Assembly: GCA_944386685.1 (NCBI GenBank)
Contig: CALXCA010000006.1
Location: 1-64,000 of the forward strand
Length of the DNA stretch: 64,000 nucleotides
Reading direction: 5' to 3'
Source: an uncultured Clostridia bacterium
Lineage (GTDB): Bacteria; Bacillota; Clostridia; TANB77; CAG-508
The notes under the pieces were generated by a model that did no database searches, had not been told where the DNA came from, and worked only from the letters and a program-made list of their open reading frames with translations. The position numbers were made by a program, and so were the translations under genes. Below, piece after piece: positions 26,446 through 35,227 of this stretch. The stretch's first letter is position 1; each line of letters begins with the position of its first letter.

Positions 26446-28458
26446 TTATTTTCCTTTGCAATAAACTTTTTTTATAATTCTTTCAGTTTCTTGTTTAAAA
26501 ACATTTTGTTCTGTGTTAAAAACATTTTGTTCTTTTACAATTAACTGATTTTTTTCTATCCAAACATTAAACAATCTTTCTGATAAAAATCCAAAAATTC
26601 TTTGATTATATTGGTCATAAGAAGATATGTCTATCTTCTTTTCTAACTCAAATAAAACATCAAATAACCATTCACAATATTTGTCTATTAATTCTTTTTT
26701 TGTAATAAACATATTAAATGCATAAAACCCATGTTGATTAAACACTTTATCAAAAGCTTCTATATAATCAGAATATTTTTCTTTAATAATACTTCTACAT
26801 ATATCTAAGTCTTTTTTCTCATGAATAAATTGATATTGTTCTTTTAAATTATATTTTGCAATAAATTGTTTTTTAGGTACAATTATATCATAATCTTGTA
26901 ATATGTATTCTATCAAATCTTTATTTATAGTATTTGTTAATTTTTTACTTAACATATCATTAAAGAAAAATCTTCTATAATGAACTAAACCTGTAATGTC
27001 ACTTTTATCATTCTTCCATATCCAATATAATGCTGTAAGTTCACAATAATTTTTGTTTTTTAAAGATATATTATCTCCTGTGTTATCTGTTAAATATCCT
27101 AAATCTTCTTTACCTTCAGCTCCAACTTGAATAATTTTATATTCATTATTTAAAGATAAATCTACCTTTTTATGTGTAGCAACATATATACTTATATTAT
27201 CAGATTTTATTTTATACTTATTTTTTAATATTTTACTCCATCCATATGCAATAAAATTAATTATTAAAATAGTGTAAGTTATTATACTTGTAGAAAAAAT
27301 TAATAGTAATGTTATTAAAAATGCAATTTCTTTATATTTTTTCTCTTTAATAAATATAATAGTTAAATATATAAATGGAATTAAATATATTGCAAAATTC
27401 CAAATTCCACCTTCTGCTAATATATTTGTTAATGAATTACTTTGTCCAGAAACAGCATTTCTATTTGTTAACATGTATTTTTCTACAGAATCAAAATTTT
27501 GGTAACCATTGCCTAAAATTTTGTGATCATTCCATGCTTTTATTCCAGCAATATAGTCATCCATTCTTATTGTGAAAGATGGTGAATTTAATTTATCTTT
27601 TATTGCACTTATTCCTACTATAATACAAATTACAATAATTAATATATATATTATATTTAAATATTTATTATGTTTTACCTTTAATTTAAATATTTCTAAT
27701 ATTTTTATCACACTTAATATAACAGCTACAACTATTCCTGTTGTTGATAAAGTAGAAATTATAGTTAAATATAAAATTACTTTATTTAAAATGTTTTTGT
27801 TTTTATTAATAAACAATTCATATGCTAAAGATATTAATAAAACAACAGAAAACATTGGAGCTTCACTAAATATTGCACAATTTCTTGTTACATATCTATT
27901 AGCTACAATTGTTGCTTGAGGTTCAAAATAAATCATACAATATGATTTTACATCTCTTGTTTTGCCAAAAGTTAAATTAACTGAATTTGTAGGTTTAATC
28001 CAATCTAATGTACTTCCAAATATAAAGAAAAATAGTGAAATGCTACTAATTATTACTACTAATTTTGAAAATTTGCTTAAAATTTTTTCAAATTTATTAT
28101 CTTTACAAAATGTATAAAAACAAAATAATAGTAAAAATGTAAATATCATTTTTGCAATATATACAATAATATTTCCTGTTGCACTATGTACAATTAAGTG
28201 GTATGTAATATAAATTGCTTGGTATATTATATAAATTGCAGAAAATATTAAACATTTTTTTATTCTATTTTTGTCTTTTGAATTTTTAATTATAATATAA
28301 AAAACTCTAAAAAATAGTATTATTAAAAATATCTCACTTATATATAAACTAACATTTGTTAAATTATCATACACAGATCCACAAGAAATAATTAACAAAA
28401 TTGCAAAAATGTAGTCTAATATCTCTTCTAATATATGCTTTGATTTAGCTTTTTTCAC
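26446..28458 (-). CDS. Wzy-like polymerase fused to DUF4422 glycosyltransferase
   Basis: The 670-residue chain has two parts. Residues about 1-425 are an O-antigen polymerase/ligase-like membrane region with about 12 helices and the large periplasmic loop typical of Wzy (near 290-345, GNGYQNFDSVEKYML). Residues about 430-670 are a DUF4422 domain, a capsule-type glycosyltransferase: ISIYVATHKK, YKIIQVGAEG, LGYLTDNTGDNIS, YCELTALYWIWKN, GLVHYRRFFF. DUF4422 proteins are normally separate and about 250 residues long; here the frame is continuous with a short linker (SKILKNKYKIKSDN). The fusion would tie addition of a sugar to polymerisation. It overlaps the upstream GT2 gene by 14 bp. Confidence 0.85.
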   Translation of the reverse strand: MKKAKSKHILEEILDYIFAILLIISCGSVYDNLTNVSLYISEIFLIILFFRVFYIIIKNSKDKNRIKKCLIFSAIYIIYQAIYITYHLIVHSATGNIIVYIAKMIFTFLLLFCFYTFCKDNKFEKILSKFSKLVVIISSISLFFFIFGSTLDWIKPTNSVNLTFGKTRDVKSYCMIYFEPQATIVANRYVTRNCAIFSEAPMFSVVLLISLAYELFINKNKNILNKVILYLTIISTLSTTGIVVAVILSVIKILEIFKLKVKHNKYLNIIYILIIVICIIVGISAIKDKLNSPSFTIRMDDYIAGIKAWNDHKILGNGYQNFDSVEKYMLTNRNAVSGQSNSLTNILAEGGIWNFAIYLIPFIYLTIIFIKEKKYKEIAFLITLLLIFSTSIITYTILIINFIAYGWSKILKNKYKIKSDNISIYVATHKKVDLSLNNEYKIIQVGAEGKEDLGYLTDNTGDNISLKNKNYCELTALYWIWKNDKSDITGLVHYRRFFFNDMLSKKLTNTINKDLIEYILQDYDIIVPKKQFIAKYNLKEQYQFIHEKKDLDICRSIIKEKYSDYIEAFDKVFNQHGFYAFNMFITKKELIDKYCEWLFDVLFELEKKIDISSYDQYNQRIFGFLSERLFNVWIEKNQLIVKEQNVFNTEQNVFKQETERIIKKVYCKGK

Positions 28459-29176
28459 AAGACTTCCTCCTTAAATTATACTCTTTTAAAAAAACAATTC
28501 TATTTTTTATCATTTTTGCTAATCCATAGTGTTTCATTTGAGAAACATTTGCATCATGTCTTCTGTATTCTATTAATTTTTCTTTATAAAATATACTTTT
28601 ACCGTTTTTTTCTCCTATTAAACCAATCCACTGGTCATGCATTTCTATATTATTTGGTATTGGCAATATTTTATCTTTTATTTTTGAATCAAATGCCATA
28701 CAACACCCTATATATGTATTTTTCCATATATTTTTTATAAAACCACTTCCACATTTTCTATATTCAAAAAAAGATGGTATAACAGTTTCTAATTTGCTAT
28801 TTATTACTTGTGCATCATGTGTTACAACAACACAGTTTTCTTTTTTAAATACTTGTAAAACTTTGTCTATTTTATTCTTTTTCCAAATATCATCTTGGTC
28901 TGATAAAAAAATATATTTACCTTTTGCTTTTTCTATTGCATTTGCAAAATTTCGTTTTACACCTTTATGTGGTCCTTCAATTAATTTTATTCTTTTATCT
29001 TTTTTTTGATATTCTGTAATGATTTGTTTTGTTTTATCTTTTGAACCATCATCAGAAATTATTAGTTCGTCATTTTCTTTCATGTTTATTAAAATACTAT
29101 CTATTTGTTCTTTTATGTATTGTTCTCCATTATATGTTGCCATAGCAATAGAACATCTAATATTTTGCTTATTCAT
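28445..29176 (-). CDS. Glycosyltransferase family 2
   Basis: Inverting GT-A glycosyltransferase. The 243 residues start with CSIAMATYNGEQYIKEQIDS, followed by the nucleotide-binding ISDDGSKDKT and the metal site FLSDQDDIW near 95. C-terminal parts resemble rhamnosyltransferase-like GT2 proteins (MHDQWIGLIG, YRRHDANVS). It overlaps the upstream GT2 gene by 4 bp (ATGA) and the downstream fusion gene by 14 bp, so the three are translationally coupled. Confidence 0.92.
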   Translation of the reverse strand: MNKQNIRCSIAMATYNGEQYIKEQIDSILINMKENDELIISDDGSKDKTKQIITEYQKKDKRIKLIEGPHKGVKRNFANAIEKAKGKYIFLSDQDDIWKKNKIDKVLQVFKKENCVVVTHDAQVINSKLETVIPSFFEYRKCGSGFIKNIWKNTYIGCCMAFDSKIKDKILPIPNNIEMHDQWIGLIGEKNGKSIFYKEKLIEYRRHDANVSQMKHYGLAKMIKNRIVFLKEYNLRRKSCEKS

Positions 29177-30054
29177 TTTTTATTAACATTCCTCTTTCCA
29201 AAGTGTTCTCCCATTTTTTTTGCAATTAATCTAGTAGACATATCTGGAACAAACCTTATAATTGCTTTTATGTTTTTGTCTTGGATTGCTCTTTTTAATA
29301 CATATAAAGCTAATCCGCCTCCTGCTTTGCCTACTTTATAATTGTTAAAAAATTTATTTTCTTTAAAAAATGCTCCTATATTATAATATCTATCATATAA
29401 TTGTTTTAAAGTAAGTACATGTGAATGTTCTACGACAGAATCTGCACAATATTTTACTTTATAACCATTTGTAATGATTTTATATGTAATATACATATCT
29501 TCACTTGCTGCTAAATCTTTTCCATCATATCCATTTAAATCAATAAATATATCTCTTTTTATAGCAGCTGAAGCATCAGAAGAAAAAAATACTTTTAATC
29601 CCATTTTTTCTATATCTTTTTCTGAAGTAATGAATGATTTTTCAGGATAATTTTTTTCTCTTGTATATTTTTCTATTGTTTTATTACTACATATTTGTCT
29701 ACTATATGATGCAACACATTCACCATTTTCTATGCAACCTACTAAATTATGCAGCCAATTTTCATTTAATATATGAATGTCTTGTGTTATAAAAACAAGA
29801 ATATCAGCTGTACATTTTTTTGCTGCCTTTTCTCTTGTTAAACTATGTGAAAATTCCTGTTTTTTTATAATCTCATATTTGCAATTTAATTCTTTTAATA
29901 TATTTTCCGTGTTATCTTTTGATTCTGTTAGTAAATAATTTATATTTTTAATTTCGACATTTTTTTGTTTTTTTAAAATTGCATCTAAATCTTTTATATA
30001 TTTTTCTGCATTATATAATGGACAAATTATATCTATTGTCATACTTAATTTCAT
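29173..30054 (-). CDS. Glycosyltransferase family 2, first gene of operon
   Basis: The 293 residues contain IDIICPLYNAEKYIKDLDA at the start, then LLTESKDNTENI, VFITQDIHILNENWL in place of the DXD region, and DASAAIKRDIFIDLNGYDGK and ASEDMYITYKI, the acceptor-site ED motif of rhamnosyltransferase-like GT2 proteins. Likely adds the second sugar in the 20-30 kb operon. Two in-frame ATGs (30054 and 30042) share one ribosome-binding region, so the start is uncertain by four codons. Its promoter lies about 120 bp upstream. Confidence 0.9.
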   Translation of the reverse strand: MKLSMTIDIICPLYNAEKYIKDLDAILKKQKNVEIKNINYLLTESKDNTENILKELNCKYEIIKKQEFSHSLTREKAAKKCTADILVFITQDIHILNENWLHNLVGCIENGECVASYSRQICSNKTIEKYTREKNYPEKSFITSEKDIEKMGLKVFFSSDASAAIKRDIFIDLNGYDGKDLAASEDMYITYKIITNGYKVKYCADSVVEHSHVLTLKQLYDRYYNIGAFFKENKFFNNYKVGKAGGGLALYVLKRAIQDKNIKAIIRFVPDMSTRLIAKKMGEHFGKRNVNKK

Positions 30055-30174
30055 CCTTTCCCATCCTTAGCTAATATTATTATGTCTGCATAAGTTTTAA
30101 ATGTCGTATACATTCACTTTTTATTGTTTTTTTATTATATAATATATTTTTCTACAAAATATTCTACTTTGTTA

Positions 30175-30203
30175 ATTATATATGAAAAATTGAAAATATG
30201 CAA
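30175..30203 (-). promoter_or_regulatory. Promoter of the 20-30 kb polysaccharide operon
   Basis: Minus strand TTGCAT (30198-30203), 17-bp spacer, TATAAT (30175-30180). The leader to the first glycosyltransferase is about 120 nt and shows no clear riboswitch. Confidence 0.65.
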
Positions 30204-30269
30204 TTATTTTTTAGCTTTTTTAGATTTTTTAAACATATTTTAAGCAAAATTTTATCAAATTATAGTTGT

Positions 30270-30428
30270 AGAACAATAGCGGGCTTCTTTTAACATTTTA
30301 TAAGTTTATAACATTTCAAAGTCCGCGTCATTGTTCGTGCGCCAAATTTTACTTTGTAAAATTTGTGTGCATTCGTTTGAGCGAAGCTCTTTTATTGAAT
30401 AGGAAAAAGCAATTTTTCCTATTCAATA
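30270..30428 (+). repeat. Dispersed hairpin repeat, copy B
   Basis: Same order of hairpins as 1286-1443 with scattered substitutions. The last stem is ATTGAATAGGAAAAA, loop GCAA, and its complement (30394-30427), 15 bp perfect. The long terminal inverted repeats of copy A are absent here. It fills the gap between the two polysaccharide operons, with the promoter upstream and a terminator downstream. Confidence 0.8.
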
Positions 30429-30472
30429 AAAAAACCGGTACTAATTTAGCATAAGTACTAAAAAGTATCGGT
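30428..30472 (-). terminator. Terminator of the large polysaccharide operon
   Basis: Minus strand ACCGATACT (30464-30472) pairs with AGTACCGGT (30434-30442) with one wobble and an inner AGTACTT...TAGTACC alternative; seven Ts follow (30428-30434). It lies directly after the cpsB stop. Confidence 0.8.
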
Positions 30473-30482
30473 AATTAGTTTA

Positions 30483-31202
30483 TTAGTCTATATCTTCATT
30501 ATCTAGAACTTTTTGCGGATTAATTGTTGTAAACTTCTCAATCTCCTCTTCTGATAACAATTTTTTTAATTTTTTTAAAATTTGTGGCATTTTTGTAAAT
30601 ACCTGTTCTGGTCTATGTGTATCTGTACCAAAAAAACTTATTAAATCATTTTTTAATAATTTCTTTAAAGTCTTTTTAGCTTTACTTCCATACATATCTA
30701 TAATACTTCCATAATTTGCTTGAAATAAAGCTCCCATATCTGATAATTCAAATAAATAATTTGGATCTTTTTGTATAAATGGATATCTTTCTGGATGAGC
30801 AATTATTGGAACATATCCATTTTCTATTAATCTATATATAACTTCTTTATCATTCATAGGCTTTGTTTCTGCTAAAGGAAATTCAAATAAAACATATTTT
30901 GTATCATTAATAGAAGAAGCACTATTCTCTTTTATTAAGTCAACAATATTATTTGTTATATAAATTTCGCTTCCTAAATATAAATCTATGCCATCAATGT
31001 TTTTTTGCAGATTATCTAAAAGTTCTCTTCTTTTTGCTTCATCACATTCAAAATATTCTTCCATATAATGTGATGTAGAAATAACCTTAGAAAAACCTGC
31101 TTCTTTTGCTTCTTTTAAAATTTGTATAGATTGTTCCATATTTCTAGAACCATCATCTATACCAGGTAATATATGTGAATGGAAATCTATCATATTTAAC
31201 AA
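30483..31202 (-). CDS. cpsB: CpsB/YwqE-type PHP tyrosine phosphatase
   Basis: Manganese-dependent protein tyrosine phosphatase of the PHP fold that dephosphorylates the CpsD kinase and so modulates polymer length. Metal-binding motifs are FHSHILPGIDDGS (residues 6-18), STSHY near 42, AHPERYP near 130, and GTDTHRPEQ near 197. 239 residues. The ORF opens with TTG at 31202, 8 nt after GAGG; the ATG three codons on is too distant. Last gene of the large operon, followed by a good terminator. Confidence 0.94.
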   Translation of the reverse strand: MLNMIDFHSHILPGIDDGSRNMEQSIQILKEAKEAGFSKVISTSHYMEEYFECDEAKRRELLDNLQKNIDGIDLYLGSEIYITNNIVDLIKENSASSINDTKYVLFEFPLAETKPMNDKEVIYRLIENGYVPIIAHPERYPFIQKDPNYLFELSDMGALFQANYGSIIDMYGSKAKKTLKKLLKNDLISFFGTDTHRPEQVFTKMPQILKKLKKLLSEEEIEKFTTINPQKVLDNEDID

Positions 31203-31294
31203 TTTTAAAACCTCTTTTTTCTTTATAAATATATTTAAATATTTAATTAGGATAAATATTTTTCTTAAAGTATTTACAATAATATATAGTAAAA

Positions 31295-32167
31295 TTAATT
31301 TTCACTATTTTCTTTATTTCTATCTTCATTTAAAATTTTTCGCCAATCGTCAATGTCTTCTCTGTTTGATTTTTTATTATGATGTTTAGAATCATTATTT
31401 TGTGACATTATATTTTTGGTTCTTTGTTGAATTTTTTTTCTTTCTATATCAGAATCTGATGGAACTCTTGCACCAGAAGAGCTTGAAGAATAGTAATATG
31501 CTTTTGTATATTTTCTACTTGTAATTGGAAGTTTATTATATACTACACCTATTACTCTACCACCAACATTTTTTATATCTCTTACAACTCTTTCTAAATC
31601 ATCTTTTCTAGTTTCATTATGTGCAGATACAATCATTGTTGAATCTACCATTCTAGATAAAATTATAGAGTCTGTAACAAGTTTACATGGTGTACCATCA
31701 ATTATTATTAAGTCTACCTTTCTTTTTAATTCATCTAATAAATTTCTCATTTGTCTTGTTACAAGTAATTCAGATGGATTTGGTGGTACATTTCCAGCCG
31801 GCATTATATATAAATTTTCAACTTCTGTAGGAACTACATAATCATTTAAATCTAAATGATTTGATTCATCAGAATATTTAGATAAATAATTAGAAAGTCC
31901 TGGTCTTGGTTGAACTTTAAATATAGTGTATAATCTTCCTTTTCTCATGTCTGCATCTATTAAAACTACTCTTTTTCCAGCCTGTGCAAATGTTACTGCT
32001 AAGTTTGCAGTAACCCAACTTTTCCCCTCACCAGGTACTGTTGAAGTTACTAATAATGTTCTTAGTTTTATATTAGAATTCATAAATTGTATATTTGTTC
32101 TTAATGTTCTAAATGTTTCAGAAACAGGAGATTTTGGAACTAAATGTGTAACTAATTCTTTTTTCAT
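31295..32167 (-). CDS. cpsD: CpsD/YwqD-type tyrosine autokinase
   Basis: BY-kinase that together with CpsC controls polysaccharide polymerisation and export. Walker A is VPGEGKSWVTANLA near 45-58, Walker A' VVLIDADMRKGRLY near 70-83, and Walker B LIIIDGTP near 155. The C-terminal tail has a short Tyr cluster (KAYYYSSSSS) and a long charged extension of about 60 residues ending RNKENSEN, longer than usual. It overlaps cpsC by 4 bp, which fits the two-polypeptide arrangement of Firmicutes. Confidence 0.95.
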   Translation of the reverse strand: MKKELVTHLVPKSPVSETFRTLRTNIQFMNSNIKLRTLLVTSTVPGEGKSWVTANLAVTFAQAGKRVVLIDADMRKGRLYTIFKVQPRPGLSNYLSKYSDESNHLDLNDYVVPTEVENLYIMPAGNVPPNPSELLVTRQMRNLLDELKRKVDLIIIDGTPCKLVTDSIILSRMVDSTMIVSAHNETRKDDLERVVRDIKNVGGRVIGVVYNKLPITSRKYTKAYYYSSSSSGARVPSDSDIERKKIQQRTKNIMSQNNDSKHHNKKSNREDIDDWRKILNEDRNKENSEN

Positions 32168-32889
32168 TTTCTTCTACCTCCTCTTTTCTTTTTTTTATCA
32201 TCATCTGCCATATCATATATTGGAATACTTGCTAAAACTGTAACACCTGCAACCTTTTCTATATCTTCTGCAGATTTTATTGTTGTATCTAACATATTTA
32301 ATAATAATACATATAAAACAGCAACAACTACTCCTATTCCTGCAAAAATTACAATATTTTTCATTATATTTACATTATAAGGGTTATTATCAACTTCTGC
32401 TTCATCAACAACATGAACATTGTCTAATTTATAATATTCCTGTACATTTTGTATAAATACTTTTGCTACTTCATTAGCAATTTTTTGTGCCCAAACAGGG
32501 TCTTCGTTTGTAACTGTAATTTCTAAAAATTCTGCATCAGAAACTGTTGAAACAGAAATATTTTTTCTAACAGAATCTTCTAAATTTCCATCTAAACCTA
32601 AATTAGAAAGTACAGCTCTAACTACTTTTTTGCTTTTTGCTAATGTACTATATGTAGAAACTAATTTTGAATTAAGTGTTAAATCATTTGTTGTTATACC
32701 ATTTTGTCCTGTTACATTTGCAGAATTATTTGTTGCTAAAATAAGAGATGTTGATGAACGGTATTTTGGTGTTACAAATCCAATTGTGTATACAATTCCA
32801 ATAACAACAAATACTGCAATAATTAAAATAATTTGTACAATTTTTTCACAAAATAATTGCAATAATTCTTTTAAGTCTAATTCTTCCAT
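32164..32889 (-). CDS. cpsC: CpsC/Wzz-type chain-length regulator
   Basis: Membrane adaptor that activates CpsD and sets chain length. 241 residues: an N-terminal helix (about 15-37, IVQIILIIAVFVVIGIVYTI), the Wzz signature PKYRSSTSLILA, an extracytoplasmic region, and a second helix near 175-197 (IVIFAGIGVVVAVLYVLLL), then a Lys-rich cytoplasmic end (DDDKKKKRGGRRK) that should contact the kinase. GGAGGAAG precedes the ATG. Confidence 0.95.
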   Translation of the reverse strand: MEELDLKELLQLFCEKIVQIILIIAVFVVIGIVYTIGFVTPKYRSSTSLILATNNSANVTGQNGITTNDLTLNSKLVSTYSTLAKSKKVVRAVLSNLGLDGNLEDSVRKNISVSTVSDAEFLEITVTNEDPVWAQKIANEVAKVFIQNVQEYYKLDNVHVVDEAEVDNNPYNVNIMKNIVIFAGIGVVVAVLYVLLLNMLDTTIKSAEDIEKVAGVTVLASIPIYDMADDDKKKKRGGRRK

Positions 32890-32939
32890 TTATATATTCT
32901 TCCTCCGAAATTTTTCTAATATTTTAATTAAGATATTTA

Positions 32940-33797
32940 TTATTCTTCTTTAATTTCTTCTTTTTGGTTTGTTTTTACAAAATTAATAATTGCATTTATT
33001 AAAATAACTACAATAGAAGTAATTAAAATAATAATTCCAAATTTATTTACTTTGCTTAATATATCTTGTAAAATTGTTACAATTGAACTAGAAAATACAT
33101 TATTAAATAATTTTATTGCAGATATATTTATATTTGCATTAATAAGATTAATTGCAACTAATATTGTTATAGATGAAGAAAGTAAAACTGTTCCTATATT
33201 TCCTACTAATTTAGAAATATTCTTTATATTTAATAAAATTAAACAAATTACAGCAATTATTGTTACTATAGTTACAATAGTTTGTAATTTTTCTAAAAGA
33301 TTTGTTGTTTTATTTAATATTTCATGTATTGTATTTTCATATTTTGTATTTATAATTGTATTTTTATATTCTGTACAAATTTGTTGTACAAATTTGTCTA
33401 AAGCACTTTTGTTTTGTGATGTTCTTACATCTAATTTATCTATATTTGCATTTAAATTATTCGCAATTTCTGTTGTATCTATTTCTTCATTTGTTCCATT
33501 ATAAATATTGTTTAATATAATAGCAATATCTTTTTTTACTTTTTCTTCAGTACAAATATTATTTAAAACCTCTTCTTCTAACCCAGATTGTGCTATATAA
33601 TTTTCGAAACCAGATTCTACAAGTTCATATGTTCCTGAATAAAAATTTGTTTCTTCTAATTTATTTAAAACATAATCTTTATCCATAATTGTAGATAATA
33701 CTATATTTTTGATTCCAAAAAATAGAATACACACTACGAGAATTAACATTATGATAAATTTTAATATATTTATTAGTATTTTCATAAAAAAGTTCAT
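32940..33797 (-). CDS. Membrane protein of unknown function in polysaccharide locus
   Basis: Not recognised. 285 residues with an N-terminal helix (about 8-28), an extracytoplasmic region of about 120 residues with repeated NLN/NAN and coiled-coil-like stretches, then about three helices in the second half (IVTIVTIIAVICLILL, TVLLSSSITILVAINLI, FGIIILITSIVVILINAII) and a charged tail. The start may be the ATG at 33797 or the one four codons later. It lies between the sortase and cpsC genes. The gap before it (33798-33889) carries a perfect AACTAAAA/TTTTAGTT hairpin. Confidence 0.55.
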   Translation of the reverse strand: MNFFMKILINILKFIIMLILVVCILFFGIKNIVLSTIMDKDYVLNKLEETNFYSGTYELVESGFENYIAQSGLEEEVLNNICTEEKVKKDIAIILNNIYNGTNEEIDTTEIANNLNANIDKLDVRTSQNKSALDKFVQQICTEYKNTIINTKYENTIHEILNKTTNLLEKLQTIVTIVTIIAVICLILLNIKNISKLVGNIGTVLLSSSITILVAINLINANINISAIKLFNNVFSSSIVTILQDILSKVNKFGIIILITSIVVILINAIINFVKTNQKEEIKEE

Positions 33798-33889
33798 TCC
33801 TTTCTCTAAGACTACATAGTTATGAATGCAATTTTTTTCTAACTAAAAATTATAACTTTTAGTTTAACTTAAAGCATGTTTAATATTTT

Positions 33890-34516
33890 TTATTGTTCTA
33901 ATTTAGCATATACAACAAATCTATGGTCTGCATACCCTATATTATTAAATGGATAACATGTATATACCATTAATATTTCTTCTTCTCTTTGTATTGGAAC
34001 TTTTTCTAGTTCTGTTTCTTTTATTAATTGCATATCATAAATTTTATAGTTAAATTCTCCATATGTTGTTGTTACTTTTATTTCATCACCAATTTGTAAT
34101 TCTGAAAATCTTCTAAATACTTTTTTAGAATTGTGTCCCATATAAACAATAGAACCACCTTCACCTGGAAAATAACTTCCACTTGAATGTCCTACACCTT
34201 TTTTTAGAATTTCTAGAGTATCTCCAAAATAGACTGGTAAATTTGCTCCTATTCTTGGAATTTCTATAGTTGCATATTGTGTACCATATTCTGGGTAATT
34301 TTCTAAGGTTTGTTTTTCTTCATTTAAAACTGTTGGAACTTCTTCTTTATTATCATTAAGTTCTACTGCTACTGTGTTTAATAGTAATACTGCTGTATCT
34401 ATTTCTTGCCCCAAAAATAGATATGTAGCTAAATAAATTATTCCTACAAGTAATAAAGCAACTATTATAACACTAATAGTTGCTTTACTTGCTTGTATTA
34501 TTTTCTTATTAAGCAT
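33890..34516 (-). CDS. Class D-like sortase
   Basis: Membrane transpeptidase that cleaves a C-terminal sorting motif and attaches the protein to the wall. 208 residues: N-terminal helix (about 13-33), the core IEIPRIGANLPVYFG, catalytic His in YMGHNSKK near 133, Cys in MVYTCYPF near 187, and Arg in DHRFVVYA at the end. It lacks the lid and C-terminal helix of pilin-type class C enzymes. It overlaps the upstream LAYTG-protein gene by 8 bp, so that protein is its likely substrate. Confidence 0.93.
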   Translation of the reverse strand: MLNKKIIQASKATISVIIVALLLVGIIYLATYLFLGQEIDTAVLLLNTVAVELNDNKEEVPTVLNEEKQTLENYPEYGTQYATIEIPRIGANLPVYFGDTLEILKKGVGHSSGSYFPGEGGSIVYMGHNSKKVFRRFSELQIGDEIKVTTTYGEFNYKIYDMQLIKETELEKVPIQREEEILMVYTCYPFNNIGYADHRFVVYAKLEQ

Positions 34517-35033
34517 TAGCTACTTTTCTTTTTGAAACTGCAGCTACAGCTAGGGCAATTACTGCAACAGTTGCTACAACTGCTAAAACAATATTAACGC
34601 TATTTCCTGTGTAAGCTAATTTTCCGTCATTGTTTGTAATTGTTTCAATTATTTTTCCGTCTTTTACAACTTCAACTTTTCCTGTGCTGAATACTAATTG
34701 AACATCAACGATTTCAGCAGCTTCTTTAGCTATGTTTTTAATTTCTGATTTTTGAGCTTTTGTTAAATCAAAATAATCTTTAACACCAGCTTCATTCATA
34801 ACAGCTATTGCTTCATCAGCTTTTGCTAATATTGAATTAGCTTCTTCATCTGTTACAGGATATTCTGATAAATATCTTTCGATTTTAACTTTATCTGCAG
34901 ATGTCATTCCATATGCTTGTCCTTTTTCATATAATTTGTCAGCTAATTCTGCTGATGTTGTAGCATAGCTTGCTGTTGCTAAACACATAACAGCCATTAC
35001 AACTAATAATGCAATTGTTAAAGTTCTTTTCAT
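34509..35033 (-). CDS. Secreted sortase substrate with LAYTG motif
   Basis: 174 residues: signal peptide (MKRTLTIALLVVMAVMCLAT, cleavage probably near ASYA), an all-helical domain of about 80 residues (ELADKLYEKGQAYGMTSADK) reminiscent of DUF1002-type proteins, a strand-rich link, and a C-terminal sorting signal LAYTG followed by a hydrophobic helix and KRKVANA. LAYTG is an LPxTG variant. It has its own promoter and is coupled to the sortase gene by overlap. Function on the surface is unknown. Confidence 0.88.
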   Translation of the reverse strand: MKRTLTIALLVVMAVMCLATASYATTSAELADKLYEKGQAYGMTSADKVKIERYLSEYPVTDEEANSILAKADEAIAVMNEAGVKDYFDLTKAQKSEIKNIAKEAAEIVDVQLVFSTGKVEVVKDGKIIETITNNDGKLAYTGNSVNIVLAVVATVAVIALAVAAVSKRKVANA

Positions 35034-35068
35034 GTTTATACTTCCTTTCTTAAAAATATTACATACAG

Positions 35069-35097
35069 ATTATACCATTTAATTTTTTATTATGCAA
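35069..35097 (-). promoter_or_regulatory. Promoter of the LAYTG protein-sortase pair
   Basis: Minus strand TTGCAT (35092-35097), 17-bp spacer ending TGG, TATAAT (35069-35074). Leader of about 30 nt. Confidence 0.75.
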
Positions 35098-35227
35098 TAC
35101 TTTTTTTACATTTTTTTATTAATTTTTTATTATTTTTTGTTTTTTACATTATTTTTTGCAAACACTACTGTTTGTAGGTTTTTAATTCATTTAACTTTAT
35201 TTATAAATAATATTTTTATTCTTTAGT

